Source of the DNA: Micromonospora chaiyaphumensis
Lineage (GTDB): Bacteria > Actinomycetota > Actinomycetes > Mycobacteriales > Micromonosporaceae
Length of the DNA stretch: 64,000 bases
Reading direction: 5' to 3'
Assembly (NCBI RefSeq): GCF_900091435.1
Contig: NZ_FMCS01000005.1
Coordinates: 1-64,000 of the forward strand
The position numbers and the translations under genes are program-made. Position 1 is the stretch's first letter. The number at the start of each line of letters is the position of its first letter. The notes under the pieces were generated by a model. That model saw only the letters and a program-made list of their open reading frames with translations. It did not search any database and was not told the origin of the DNA. Shown piece after piece: positions 25,354 through 34,056 of this stretch.

Positions 25354-26441
25354 CCGAGGAGCACGTCGACCGGCTGGTCCGCGACGCCGACCCCTACCGG
25401 CCCGAGGTCATCAGGCACCTCGACGGGGCCGAGCAGGCTCTCCTGGAGGAGATCATGTCCGAACCGACGCCCGACCGCGTCGCCGATGCACCGCGCCGCT
25501 CCCGGACGCGCCGCGGCCTGGTTCGCCGCCTCGCCGGCCCGCTGACCGCGGCCGCGGCACTCATCGGCGTCCTCGCGGTGGTCACCGTCTACGGCGAGCC
25601 TCCGGGCGACCGTCGGGCGGCTCCCACGGAGACGGTCGCGCCGACCAGCGCCGGGCCGACCACGTCGATCGTGTTCTCGCCCGTGGCGTTGAAGGCCGCC
25701 GAGGAGAACCCCCGGTTGCTGATCGACGAGCCCGGCTGGCAGGTGACCACCGTCTACGGGTTCGCCGAGAAGCAGGGCACCATCGCGTTCCGCAACGGCG
25801 GACAGCAGATGGACATGAACTGGTACCCGGCGGACCAGTACGCCGGCTACCACGCGGACCGGCGCAACGTCAGCGCCCCGGAGGCGGTGAAGGTGGACGG
25901 ATGGTCGGGTGACCTGTTCCGCTACAGCGCCGAGGACTTCGCGGTCCTGCTCCGCCCCCGCGACGGCGTCTTCGTCGAACTGCGCGCCGGGGGCGGGAAC
26001 CGCACCGAGTTCGACCGGCTCCTCACCCACGTCGTCCGCGTCGACGTGCGTACCTGGCTGGCCGCGCTCCCGCCGGAGATCGTCACGCCGGCCCGGGTGG
26101 ACGAGCAGGCCGCGAAGGTGCTCGCCGACATTCCGCTGCCACCGGACTTCGACCGGGCCGCGCTGGCCGGCCTCGGCACCAACGACGCGTACCAGTTCGG
26201 CGCGCAGGTCACGTCCCGGGTCGGCTGCGCCTGGATCGCCGAATGGCAGCGCGCGAAACGGGCCGGCGACGACGCCGCCCTCCGGCGGGCCGCCGACGCG
26301 CTGCGCAGCAGCCACAAGTGGCAGGTGCTGCACCAGATGAACGACGAGGGCGACTGGCCGGAGGTGTTCTGGGAGACCGCCGACAAGGTCGCGGCCGGAG
26401 ACCTGCCGCGCGGCTACGACCAGGCGTTGGGCTGCGCCTGA
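25350..26441 (+). CDS. single-pass membrane protein, CU044_5270-like, probable anti-sigma partner
   Basis: A 363-residue protein translated with the sigma factor (ATGA overlap, GGAGGGC site). A cytosolic N-terminal stretch of ~65 residues (EEHVDRLVRDADPYRPEVIRHLDGAEQALLEEIMSEPTP) precedes one transmembrane helix (LTAAAALIGVLAVVTVYG) and a large extracytoplasmic domain. The N-terminal VRDADPYRP pattern is what I know from CU044_5270-type proteins encoded beside ECF sigma factors. There is no HxxxCxxC zinc motif, so it is not a ZAS anti-sigma factor. Regulation by sequestering the sigma factor is inferred from context only. A strong terminator follows. Confidence 0.75.
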   Translation: MTEEHVDRLVRDADPYRPEVIRHLDGAEQALLEEIMSEPTPDRVADAPRRSRTRRGLVRRLAGPLTAAAALIGVLAVVTVYGEPPGDRRAAPTETVAPTSAGPTTSIVFSPVALKAAEENPRLLIDEPGWQVTTVYGFAEKQGTIAFRNGGQQMDMNWYPADQYAGYHADRRNVSAPEAVKVDGWSGDLFRYSAEDFAVLLRPRDGVFVELRAGGGNRTEFDRLLTHVVRVDVRTWLAALPPEIVTPARVDEQAAKVLADIPLPPDFDRAALAGLGTNDAYQFGAQVTSRVGCAWIAEWQRAKRAGDDAALRRAADALRSSHKWQVLHQMNDEGDWPEVFWETADKVAAGDLPRGYDQALGCA

Positions 26442-26448
26442 CCAACCC

Positions 26449-26489
26449 GGCCACGCCGGCACTCGCGCCTGGTGGGTGCCGGCGTGGCC
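26449..26489 (+). terminator. terminator of the sigma/anti-sigma operon
   Basis: Perfect 14-bp stem (26449-26462 with 26476-26489) around a 13-nt loop, 8 nt after the stop codon. Confidence 0.75.
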
Positions 26490-26503
26490 CGTAGGGTGGG
26501 GCC

Positions 26504-26821
26504 GTGATCACCTGCGTCGTGCACTACACCATCGACCCCGCGCAGATCGAGGCGTTCGAACGCTTCGCCAGCGAGTGGATGCGGCTGGTCGCCAAGCACG
26601 GCGGCGTGCACCACGGCTACTTCCTGCCCGCCGAGGGCGCCAGCGACCGGGCCGAGGCGCTGTTCAGCTTCGACAGCCTGGCGGCGTACGAGCGCTACCG
26701 CGCACGGTTCGGTGCGGACCCGGAGTTCGTGGCGGCCGACCGCATCCGCGACGACTCGGGCTGCGTCCTCCGCTACGAGCGCACCTTCATGCGCCCACTC
26801 CTGCCGACCGACTCTCGTTGA
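26504..26821 (+). CDS. NIPSNAP family protein
   Basis: A 105-residue protein with a ferredoxin-like dimeric alpha/beta-barrel fold. It opens ITCVVHYTIDPAQIEAFERFASEWMRLVAKHGGVHHGYFLPAEG and ends with FVAADRIRDDSGCVLRYERTFMRPL, both typical of NIPSNAP members. The start GTG at 26504 lies 14 nt after the terminator stem, with GGGTGGGG as a possible ribosome site; the promoter must therefore overlap the terminator or the preceding gene. Function in bacteria is not established. Confidence 0.88.
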   Translation: MITCVVHYTIDPAQIEAFERFASEWMRLVAKHGGVHHGYFLPAEGASDRAEALFSFDSLAAYERYRARFGADPEFVAADRIRDDSGCVLRYERTFMRPLLPTDSR

Positions 26822-26894
26822 CCCGGCATCGCGATGTTTCCTACGGTTCACCTCACGATGACGCCCGCGCCGCCCGCAGTGAGGAGACCCCCGC

Positions 26895-28412
26895 ATGGCT
26901 GACTTCGTCGGCGCCGTGGACCAGGGCACGACCAGCACCCGATTCATGATCTTCGACCACGGTGGCAACGAGGTCGGCCGCCACCAGCTCGAACACCAGC
27001 AGATCATGCCGCGGGCGGGCTGGGTCGAGCACAACCCGCTGGAGATCTGGGAACGGACCCAGACGGTGATCCAGACCGCGATGAACGAGCACGGCCTGGC
27101 CGGCTCCGACCTGGCCGCGCTCGGCATCACCAACCAGCGCGAGACCACGGTGGTGTGGAACCGCCGGACCGGCCGGCCCTACCACAACGCGATCGTCTGG
27201 CAGGACACCCGCACCGACCGGATCGCCTCGGCGCTGGAACGCGAGGGCAAGGGCGACGTGATCCGGCGCAGGGCGGGACTGCCGCCGGCCACGTACTTCT
27301 CGGCCGGGAAGATCCAGTGGATCCTGGAGAACGTCGACGGGGTCCGGGAGGCCGCCGAGCGGGGCGAGGCCGTCTTCGGCAACACCGACACGTGGCTGCT
27401 CTGGAACCTGACCGGCGGCACCGAGGGCGGCGTGCACGTCACCGATCCCACCAACGCCAGCCGCACCATGCTCATGAACCTGGAGACGCTGGACTGGGAC
27501 GACGAGCTGCTCTCGTTCTTCGGCATCCCGCGGGCCATGCTGCCGGAGATCCGGCCGTCCTCCGACCCGCGCTCGTACGGCAGCACCGTGCCGCACGGGC
27601 CGTTCACCGGGCCGGTCCGGATCACCGGTGACCTGGGCGACCAGCAGGCGGCCACGGTCGGGCAGGTCTGCTTCGCGCCGGGCGAGGCGAAGAACACCTA
27701 CGGCACCGGCAACTTCCTGCTGCTCAACACCGGCACCGACATCGTGCGGTCGAAGGCCGGGCTGCTCACCACGGTCTGCTACCAGTTCGGTGACGACGCG
27801 CCGGTCTACGCGCTGGAGGGCTCTATCGCGGTCACCGGTTCGGCGGTGCAGTGGCTGCGCGACCAGCTCAAGATCATCAGCACGGCCGCGCAGAGCGAGA
27901 TCCTGGCCCGCCAGGTCGAGGACAGCGGCGGGGTGTACTTCGTGCCGGCGTTCTCCGGCCTGTTCGCCCCGTACTGGCGCTCCGACGCCCGCGGCGCCAT
28001 CGTCGGGCTGTCCCGGTTCAACACCGACGCGCACATCGCCCGGGCCACCCTGGAGGCGATCTGCTACCAGAGCCGGGACGTGGCCGAGGCCATGGAGCAG
28101 GACTGCGGGGTGCCCCTGGAGTGCCTGAAGGTCGACGGCGGCGTCACCGTCAACGACCTGTGCATGCAACTCCAGGCGGACATCCTCGGCGTGCCGGTCA
28201 GCCGGCCGGTGGTCGCCGAGACCACCGCCCTCGGCGCGGCCTACGCGGCCGGGCTCGCCGTCGGGTTCTGGAAGAGCACCGACGAACTGCGGGAGAACTG
28301 GAACGAGAGCCGGCGCTGGCAGCCGACCTGGTCGCCGGAACAGCGTGAGACCGGCTACGCCCGCTGGAAGAAGGCGGTGGGCCGCACCCTCGACTGGGTC
28401 GACGTCGACTGA
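26895..28412 (+). CDS. glpK: glycerol kinase
   Basis: Phosphorylates glycerol to sn-glycerol-3-phosphate with ATP in the cytosol. The 505-residue product has the FGGY-family architecture. It shows phosphate-1 loop [16 protein letters not shown] at the N-terminus, substrate-binding [56 protein letters not shown], and the C-terminal ATP-binding [31 protein letters not shown] lies 10 nt before the ATG. No glpF or glpD neighbour is seen, so it is a stand-alone gene here. Confidence 0.97.
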   Translation: MADFVGAVDQGTTSTRFMIFDHGGNEVGRHQLEHQQIMPRAGWVEHNPLEIWERTQTVIQTAMNEHGLAGSDLAALGITNQRETTVVWNRRTGRPYHNAIVWQDTRTDRIASALEREGKGDVIRRRAGLPPATYFSAGKIQWILENVDGVREAAERGEAVFGNTDTWLLWNLTGGTEGGVHVTDPTNASRTMLMNLETLDWDDELLSFFGIPRAMLPEIRPSSDPRSYGSTVPHGPFTGPVRITGDLGDQQAATVGQVCFAPGEAKNTYGTGNFLLLNTGTDIVRSKAGLLTTVCYQFGDDAPVYALEGSIAVTGSAVQWLRDQLKIISTAAQSEILARQVEDSGGVYFVPAFSGLFAPYWRSDARGAIVGLSRFNTDAHIARATLEAICYQSRDVAEAMEQDCGVPLECLKVDGGVTVNDLCMQLQADILGVPVSRPVVAETTALGAAYAAGLAVGFWKSTDELRENWNESRRWQPTWSPEQRETGYARWKKAVGRTLDWVDVD

Positions 28413-28440
28413 GGCCGCGTCGGTACCGCGCGGGGTCCGG

Positions 28441-28902
28441 TCAGCTCAGCGCCATGGTCACGGTGGCGGTCGTGCCGTCGGCGCGTCGGTGGAGGGACAG
28501 TGAGTCGGCCAGGTGGTCGGCCAGCCAGAGGCCCCGGCCGCCGGCCGCGTCGCCGGCGACCTGCCGGATCGGCGGTGCCTCGACACCCGGACCGTGATCG
28601 ACGACGTCGCAGGTCAGGAGGTCGCCCTGCCGGCGGAGGTGCAGGTGACCCGTGCCGCCGCCGTGGCGTACCGCGTTGGTGACCAGCTCGTGGACGGCCA
28701 GGACGAAGTCCTCGGCCCGCGCGCCGGCCAGCCCGGCCGCCGCGACGGCCGCGGTGACGGCGTGCCGCAGCTCGGTGATGGTGGCGGAGGTGAAGTCCCG
28801 GGAGAGCAGCGACGAGGCCTCGCGTCGCGTGTGCCCGGCCCTCGTGGAGTTGATCCCGGCCGGCGGCCCGAAACCGCCCATGGCAAAAGAGGCTACCTGC
28901 AT
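28441..28902 (-). CDS. RsbW/SpoIIAB-like anti-sigma regulatory kinase (HATPase_c)
   Basis: A ~153-residue serine-protein kinase of the GHKL fold. The N-box VLAVHELVTNAVRHGGG (Glu/Asn), the G1 box VVDHGPGVEAPP and the G2 box GGRGLWLADHLADSL are intact. The start is uncertain: ATG at 28902 (MQVASFAMGG) or ATG at 28881 (MGGFGPP), neither with a good ribosome site. The gene lies 38 nt downstream of a SpoIIE-type phosphatase on the same strand. The pair forms the kinase and phosphatase arms of a partner-switching system; no STAS antagonist gene lies next to it. Confidence 0.85.
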   Translation of the reverse strand: MQVASFAMGGFGPPAGINSTRAGHTRREASSLLSRDFTSATITELRHAVTAAVAAAGLAGARAEDFVLAVHELVTNAVRHGGGTGHLHLRRQGDLLTCDVVDHGPGVEAPPIRQVAGDAAGGRGLWLADHLADSLSLHRRADGTTATVTMALS

Positions 28903-28940
28903 TCCGGATATTGCCGGGCGGCACCCCGGCGGCGCCCGCC

Positions 28941-30578
28941 CTACCCGGGGACGCCGGGGGGCTCCGGCGGAATCCGCAGCACGACCAGGGCGATGTCGTC
29001 GTCGCTGCCGGGGGCGAAGCGGGCCAGCAGCTCGTCGCAGAGCTGCTCGGCGGTCGACCCGTGCCGGCCCGTGAGGCTGCCCACCAGCGCCGCCAGCCCG
29101 TCGTCGATGATCGCGTCGCGCCGGTCGATCAGGCCGTCGGTGTACAGGACGACGGCGCAGCCGGGCGCGAGGGTGACCCGGTGAGCACTCCGCGCGACAC
29201 CGGGCCGGACACCCAGCAGCATCTCCGGCGGCGTGCGCAGCAGCGTCGCGGCCCCGTCGGGCGTCACGAGCACCGGTGGCAGGTGGCCGGCGTTGGACCA
29301 CGTCAGGGTGCGGGTGCCGTCCCGGGGCCGCGCCTCGTCCTGTTCCACCCGGGCCAGGACCGCAGTCGCCAGGGCGTCCACGCCCAGGCCCCGCATCGTC
29401 GCCTCCAGGCCCTCCAACACCCCGCCCGGTGGCTTCCGCGCCGCGTACGCGACGCCGCGGAGCAGGTTGCGGATCTGCGCCATGGTCGCGGCGGCCTGCT
29501 GGTCGTGGCCCGCCACGTCGCCGATCACCAGCGTCAGCGAGCCGTCGCTCTCCTGGAACGAGTCGTACCAGTCACCGCCGATCCGCGCCCGTTCGATCGC
29601 CGGCTGGTAGCGGACCGCCACCTCCGTCCCCGGCGGCTGGGCGGGTGGGGTCAGCAGGCTGCGTTGGAGTCGCTCCGACAGGTCCCGTTCCAGGGTCGCG
29701 ACCCGCCGCTCGGCCTGCCGGGTCTGCGCCCGCTGCAGCGCCTGCGCCACCGTCGCACCCGCCAGCCGCACGAACCCGACATAGCCGTCGTCGAGGGGGA
29801 GGTGCTGGCTCAGCCGCGCCACCAGGACCGTCTCCGCGTACGGCGGCGGGCCCGGCAGCCGCACCCGCAGCACGGGGACATCCGCCGTCGTCTCCAGCAC
29901 GAAGTCCCCATCCCGGAAGATCGTCGACGGCACGGCGGGCAGGGGCGGGCGACCGGCGCCGGCGGTGGCGTCCGGCACGAGGATGTCGACGTCCGGCAGG
30001 TCCTCGGGGTCGCTGCGCAGCACCCGCACCGCCCGTTCGAGGATCTCCGCCGGGTCGTCGAGGCTGCTCAGGGCGTCGCTGAGCCCGACCAGCATGATCA
30101 ACCGTCGCTGCGACAGCACCTGCGCGGTGGTCTCGGTCGCGATGTCGATGACGCCCTCGACCTCGCCGTCCGGGTTGCGGACCGCGGAGTAGGAGAACGT
30201 GAAGAAGCACTCCTCGGGGTAGCCGCGCCGGTCCATCAGCAGCCGCATGTCCTGCGTCCAGGTCGCGCGCCGGGTCGACCGCACCGAGCGGAGCATCGGC
30301 CCGATGACGTCCCAGATCTCGGCGAACACCCGCGCCGCCGGGGCGCCGAGCGCGGCCGGGTGCTTGTGCCCGATCATCTCGACGTAGGCCTGGTTGTAGA
30401 CCATGACGAACTCCGGGCCCCAGAACAGCGTCACCGGGAACCGGGAGTGCAGGGTGAGGTCGACGGCGGCGCGCAGCGTCGGACTCCAGCCGGACGCCGC
30501 ACCCAGTGGCGTCGACGCCCAGTCGACCCCCCGGTACGCCGCGCGGAGCGTCCCGGCCGCCTCGAACAGCTCATCCAC
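28941..30578 (-). CDS. PAS/GAF-containing SpoIIE-type PP2C phosphatase
   Basis: A 545-residue cytosolic sensor phosphatase. Domains are a PAS-like sensor about 20-150 (FPVTLFWGPEFVMVYNQAYVEMIGHKHPAALG), a GAF-like region about 165-310, a short coiled stretch (QALQRAQTRQAERRVATLERDL) and the PP2C catalytic domain about 325-540. Metal-binding acidic residues are seen in GGDWYDSFQ, VIGDVAGHDQQAAATMAQ, YTDGLIDRRD and GSDDDIALVVL. It probably dephosphorylates an STAS anti-anti-sigma protein in response to an unknown signal, opposing the kinase encoded downstream. No transmembrane helix is present. The start ATG at 30578 opens the frame. Confidence 0.92.
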   Translation of the reverse strand: MDELFEAAGTLRAAYRGVDWASTPLGAASGWSPTLRAAVDLTLHSRFPVTLFWGPEFVMVYNQAYVEMIGHKHPAALGAPAARVFAEIWDVIGPMLRSVRSTRRATWTQDMRLLMDRRGYPEECFFTFSYSAVRNPDGEVEGVIDIATETTAQVLSQRRLIMLVGLSDALSSLDDPAEILERAVRVLRSDPEDLPDVDILVPDATAGAGRPPLPAVPSTIFRDGDFVLETTADVPVLRVRLPGPPPYAETVLVARLSQHLPLDDGYVGFVRLAGATVAQALQRAQTRQAERRVATLERDLSERLQRSLLTPPAQPPGTEVAVRYQPAIERARIGGDWYDSFQESDGSLTLVIGDVAGHDQQAAATMAQIRNLLRGVAYAARKPPGGVLEGLEATMRGLGVDALATAVLARVEQDEARPRDGTRTLTWSNAGHLPPVLVTPDGAATLLRTPPEMLLGVRPGVARSAHRVTLAPGCAVVLYTDGLIDRRDAIIDDGLAALVGSLTGRHGSTAEQLCDELLARFAPGSDDDIALVVLRIPPEPPGVPG

Positions 30579-31092
30579 CGCCCGACCATAGCCGCACGGC
30601 CGGACCCCGGCCGGGCGTCGAGCTCAGGCGGTGCCGACGCTCACGCGGTCGTCCCGACGGGGTCCGGGTGCCGGGCGGCAGGTCGCCGGCCGACACGAAC
30701 ACGGTGCCGCACCACGGCCGGCCGTGCGACGTGGCGGGGTCGCTTGCCGGAAAGGACGGGAAGGGGTTTGCGAATAGCTGGTGAAATTTGCGCGACGGTG
30801 CCCGGGAAAGGCGAGCAGTTGTCTAATCCCGGCACGTATTCCCGACAGTCCGGCGAAATTGCAGATGATGGCATTGCCAAGGCATCTTCCCAGGTCAACG
30901 AACCGGCAATGGTCGCACGGCGCCCCCTTTGAAGTAAATGGCTGAGTCCGTTTGGCAGCAGGAGCCTGGTGAATGGGATTCACCGCCGCAGAATTCGAGT
31001 CGACCGGGGGAATTGTCACCCCGGCGGCTCTCATCTGCAGGAGGTACGTCTCCATGAGTCACATGACATCGGGCGGACGCGGAGGTACGGTC
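30579..31092. other. 514-bp intergenic region before the secreted protease, lower GC
   Basis: No convincing gene; an open frame on the minus strand (30624-31055) lacks any family resemblance and a ribosome site. Much of 30740-31010 is noticeably richer in A/T than the rest of the window. A hairpin with arms 30798-30807 and 30827-30835 (GTGCCCGGGA / TCCCGGCAC) could be structured RNA or a weak terminator. I could not match it to a known riboswitch. The divergent promoters of the phosphatase and protease genes must lie here. Confidence 0.5.
31040..31085 (+). promoter_or_regulatory. two successive GGAGGTACG ribosome-binding sites
   Basis: GGAGGTACG occurs at 31040-31048 and again at 31081-31089. 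Each is followed at proper spacing by an in-frame ATG (31054 and 31093). The downstream ATG begins the signal peptide directly, so it is preferred for the protease. The upstream one would add 13 residues. Confidence 0.6.
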
Positions 31093-32295
31093 ATGCGCCG
31101 TACCATTCTCGCGTTGGCCGCCGCGATCGTCGCCACCGGCGCCCTCGCGGCCCCGGCGGTGGCCGACGGCAAACCCGTCACGCCGTCGGCCCAGCCGGCC
31201 GAGGCCGTGCCGGGCGGGTTCGCCAGCTGGCGCGCGCTGTTCGCGGCGCAGGACCGGCTCAACGCGGCGGCCGGCGAGATCACGGCCGCGCGCGGCGCGG
31301 GCTTCGCGGGCGTGGTGGCCGCGCCGGAGTCCCGCAGGCTCACCGTCTACTGGAAGGGACGGGTGCCCGGGGCCGTCCGCGACCTGGCCGAGCGGCTCGA
31401 CGTGCCGGTGACGTTCAAGCCGGCCCGGTTCCACCAGCGCGAGATGGACGCCGAGGCCCGGCGGCTCGCCGCCGACCCGCGGGCCGTCTCGGTGGCCGCC
31501 AAGGTCGACGGCAGCGGGCTCGCCGTGACCGTCACCGGCAAGGCGCTCGCGTCCGGCAAGCGGGACCTCCTGGGCACCGCGCGGCTGCCGTTGAGCGTGC
31601 GCACCACGCCGAGCGCCACGCTGCTCAACCGCCAGAACGACTTCGCCCCCTACTGGGGCGGGGCGCGGTACTACGCGGGCGGTGGCTGCACCACCGGCTT
31701 CGGGGTCTACTGGAACGACGCCCGGCAGATCCTCAGCGCCGGGCACTGCGGCGCGAACGGCCAGGTCGCCTACGACGGTGGTGGCCCCACCAACACCATG
31801 GGCCCGATCATCAACGACAACAACCCGCGGGACACCCTGATGATCAGGGTCGCGGCGGGCGGCCGGATCTACACCGGGGCGTACAACGCGGCGACCAGCA
31901 TCGGCGTCGGCGGGGCCGCCTCGGACTACGTCGGCAACTACGTGTGCACCGGCGGCTCCTCCAGCGGTGAGCACTGCAGCCTGCGGGTCGACGTGGTCAA
32001 CCAGTTCGTCAACGTCGGCTACGTGATCGGGCCGGTGACCCAGGCCAACCACATCGTCGCCGGGGGCTGCGCCGCCGCGCCGGGCGACAGCGGCGGGCCG
32101 GTCTACTCGTACCGGTCGGACGGGCGGATCGACGCGCGTGGCACCGTCTCCGCCGGGGTGACCGGCACGGCGGTCTGCCCCGGCGTGAGCCCCAACGGCT
32201 CCCGGACCGTCTGGTACGCCCCGCTGCTGCGGCCGGTCGGTGACGCGCAGATCGGTTCGCTGACCTACTACGGCGCCTCGCTCATCCAGGGCTGA
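31093..32295 (+). CDS. secreted S1-family (streptogrisin-like) serine protease
   Basis: A 400-residue pre-pro-protease. The signal peptide MRRTILALAAAIVATGALAAPAVA (about 1-24) is followed by a ~140-residue alpha-lytic-protease-type propeptide (GFAGVVAAPESRRLTVYWKG). The chymotrypsin-fold domain carries the triad: His in LSAGHCGANG, Asp in NPRDTLMIRV and Ser in APGDSGGPVYSY. Cys pairs around the His (GGCTTGF...GHCG) and near the Ser (GGCAAAPGDSGG) fit conserved disulfides. An alternative start at 31054 is possible. It is monocistronic, with a strong terminator just downstream. Confidence 0.92.
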   Translation: MRRTILALAAAIVATGALAAPAVADGKPVTPSAQPAEAVPGGFASWRALFAAQDRLNAAAGEITAARGAGFAGVVAAPESRRLTVYWKGRVPGAVRDLAERLDVPVTFKPARFHQREMDAEARRLAADPRAVSVAAKVDGSGLAVTVTGKALASGKRDLLGTARLPLSVRTTPSATLLNRQNDFAPYWGGARYYAGGGCTTGFGVYWNDARQILSAGHCGANGQVAYDGGGPTNTMGPIINDNNPRDTLMIRVAAGGRIYTGAYNAATSIGVGGAASDYVGNYVCTGGSSSGEHCSLRVDVVNQFVNVGYVIGPVTQANHIVAGGCAAAPGDSGGPVYSYRSDGRIDARGTVSAGVTGTAVCPGVSPNGSRTVWYAPLLRPVGDAQIGSLTYYGASLIQG

Positions 32296-32303
32296 GGCGA
32301 CCA

Positions 32304-32336
32304 GCGTGGGCCGGTCCACAGGGGACCGGCCCACGC
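32304..32336 (+). terminator. terminator of the S1 protease gene
   Basis: Perfect 14-bp stem (32304-32317 with 32323-32336) with a 5-nt loop, 8 nt after the stop codon. Confidence 0.85.
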
Positions 32337-32409
32337 CGGCGCCTTAGGTGGCCGTTAAGAAGCGGTTCCGGCCGGTTCATCCGTCGGGGGGCGCTGGCAG
32401 ACTGGGGCG

Positions 32410-34056
32410 ATGCCCTCCGCCGATCCGTCCGTACCGCCCGTTCCCCACCGCCGCACCCGGGCGCTCGTCGCGGTGGTCGTCGCGCTCGCCGTGGTGGCCG
32501 CGGTCGGTGCCTGGTCGCTGCGGGACCGGGTCACCGGCGACGGTGGCCGGGCGGAACCGGCTGACGCGGCCGCGGTCGCCGCGGCGGGCGGTGGCCGGGA
32601 CTGCGCGGGCCGGCCGGTCCGGGCGACCCGCGAGGTGCGCGGCATGTGGATCACGACGGTGAACAACATCGACTGGCCGAGCCGGCGGGGGCTGCCGGCC
32701 GAGGCGGCGCGGGCCGAGTTCCGCGGCTGGCTCGACCTGGCGGTGCGCCGCAACCACAACGCGGTCTTCGTGCACGTGCGGCCGAGTGGGGACGCGCTCT
32801 GGCCGTCGGCCTACGCGCCGTGGTCGGAGTGGCTGACCGGGCGCCGCGACGGCCGCGACCCGGGCTGGGACCCGATGGAGTTCATGGTCGCCGAGGCCCA
32901 TGCCCGCAACCTGGAGTTCCACGCCTGGTTCAACCCCTACCGCGGCGGCCAGCCGGCCACGGTGGGCGGGCCGGGCCCCCGGCTGGACCAGCTCGCGCCG
33001 ACCCACCCGCTGCGACGGCACCGCGACTGGGTGGTGACCTACCCCAGCGCCGACCGGCCCGGCAGTCGCCTCTACTTCAACCCCGGCATCCCCGAGGCGC
33101 GCAAGTTCGTCGAGGACGCCATGCTGGAGGCGGTCCAGCGGTACGACGTCGACGGGGTGCACTTCGACGACTTCTTCTACCCCTATCCGGAGGCGGGGCA
33201 GGACTTCCCGGACGACGCGGCGTTCGCCCGCTACGGCCGGGGGTTCGCCGACCGGCACGCCTGGCGCCGGGACAACGTGAACACCCTGGTCCGCGAGATG
33301 AGCGAGCGGATCAAGGCGATGAAGCCGTGGGTGAAGTTCGGCATCAGCCCGTTCGGCATCTGGCGCAACGAGCGCACCGACCCGGCCGGCTCGCCCACCG
33401 CGGGCCTGCAGAGCTACGACGACATCTACGCCGACACCCGGCTGTGGGTACGCCGGCAGTGGCTGGACTACGTGGTGCCGCAGCTCTACTGGCACATCGG
33501 CTTCGGCAAGGCCGACTACGCCAAGCTGCTGCCGTGGTGGGCGGCCACGGTCCGGGGCACCCGGGTGCAGCTCTACATCGGCCAGGCCGACTACCGGGTC
33601 GGTGAGCGCGGCGCCTGGCGGGATCCGGCCGAGCTGGACCGCCAGCTCGCCCTGAACCGGCGGTACGGGGTGAGCGGGAGCGTGCACTTCAGCGCCCGGC
33701 AGGTGCGCGCCGACAAGCTCGGTGCGGTCAGCCGGTACAGCCGGGCGCACTACGCCGCTCCCGCGCTGCCGCCCACGATGGCCCAGCTGCCGGTCGCGCC
33801 GCCGCCCGCACCCGCGATCACCGGCGCCCGGCGTCCGGACACCGGCGGGGTGGCGCTGACCTGGCGCGGCGACGCCGCCGTGAGCTTCGCCGTCTACCGC
33901 GTCGAGGGCGGCGTCGCCCGGCTCGTCGGCACCACCCGTGGAGGTGACTGGGTGGACCCGGCCGCCCCGGCCGGCCAGCCGCTCACCTACTGCGTCGCCG
34001 GGCTGGACCGCAGCGGCAACCAGGGCCCGCTCAGCGCCCCGGCGCCGGTCGCGTGA
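32410..34056 (+). CDS. GH10-like (DUF187/GHL10) glycoside hydrolase, membrane-anchored
   Basis: A 548-residue protein with a short cytosolic N-terminus, one hydrophobic helix (ALVAVVVALAVVAAVGAWSL, about 18-37) acting as signal anchor, and a family-10-like TIM barrel from about residue 75. Landmarks are EVRGMWITTVNNIDWPS, AVFVHVRPSGDALWPSAYAPWS, EFHAWFNPYR, YDVDGVHFDDFFYPYPE, KFGISPFGIWRN and VPQLYWHIGF. The acidic pair in HFDDFF is a plausible catalytic site. From about residue 460 a fibronectin-III-like beta-domain follows (ITGARRPDTGGVALTWRG..FAVYRVEGG). Members are suspected cell-wall glycan hydrolases; the substrate here is unknown. The end overlaps the convergent DUF817 gene by 26 nt. 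Confidence 0.85.
   Translation: MPSADPSVPPVPHRRTRALVAVVVALAVVAAVGAWSLRDRVTGDGGRAEPADAAAVAAAGGGRDCAGRPVRATREVRGMWITTVNNIDWPSRRGLPAEAARAEFRGWLDLAVRRNHNAVFVHVRPSGDALWPSAYAPWSEWLTGRRDGRDPGWDPMEFMVAEAHARNLEFHAWFNPYRGGQPATVGGPGPRLDQLAPTHPLRRHRDWVVTYPSADRPGSRLYFNPGIPEARKFVEDAMLEAVQRYDVDGVHFDDFFYPYPEAGQDFPDDAAFARYGRGFADRHAWRRDNVNTLVREMSERIKAMKPWVKFGISPFGIWRNERTDPAGSPTAGLQSYDDIYADTRLWVRRQWLDYVVPQLYWHIGFGKADYAKLLPWWAATVRGTRVQLYIGQADYRVGERGAWRDPAELDRQLALNRRYGVSGSVHFSARQVRADKLGAVSRYSRAHYAAPALPPTMAQLPVAPPPAPAITGARRPDTGGVALTWRGDAAVSFAVYRVEGGVARLVGTTRGGDWVDPAAPAGQPLTYCVAGLDRSGNQGPLSAPAPVA

Noticed and set aside
30579-31053. Possible ydaO (c-di-AMP) or other riboswitch before the secreted protease
   Set aside because: A/T-rich and partly foldable, but I could not find the conserved sequence blocks of any riboswitch I know; kept only as an unassigned leader.
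30624-31055. 143-codon minus-strand open frame upstream of the protease
   Set aside because: No ribosome site, no domain, irregular composition, and it covers the likely promoter region of two divergent genes.
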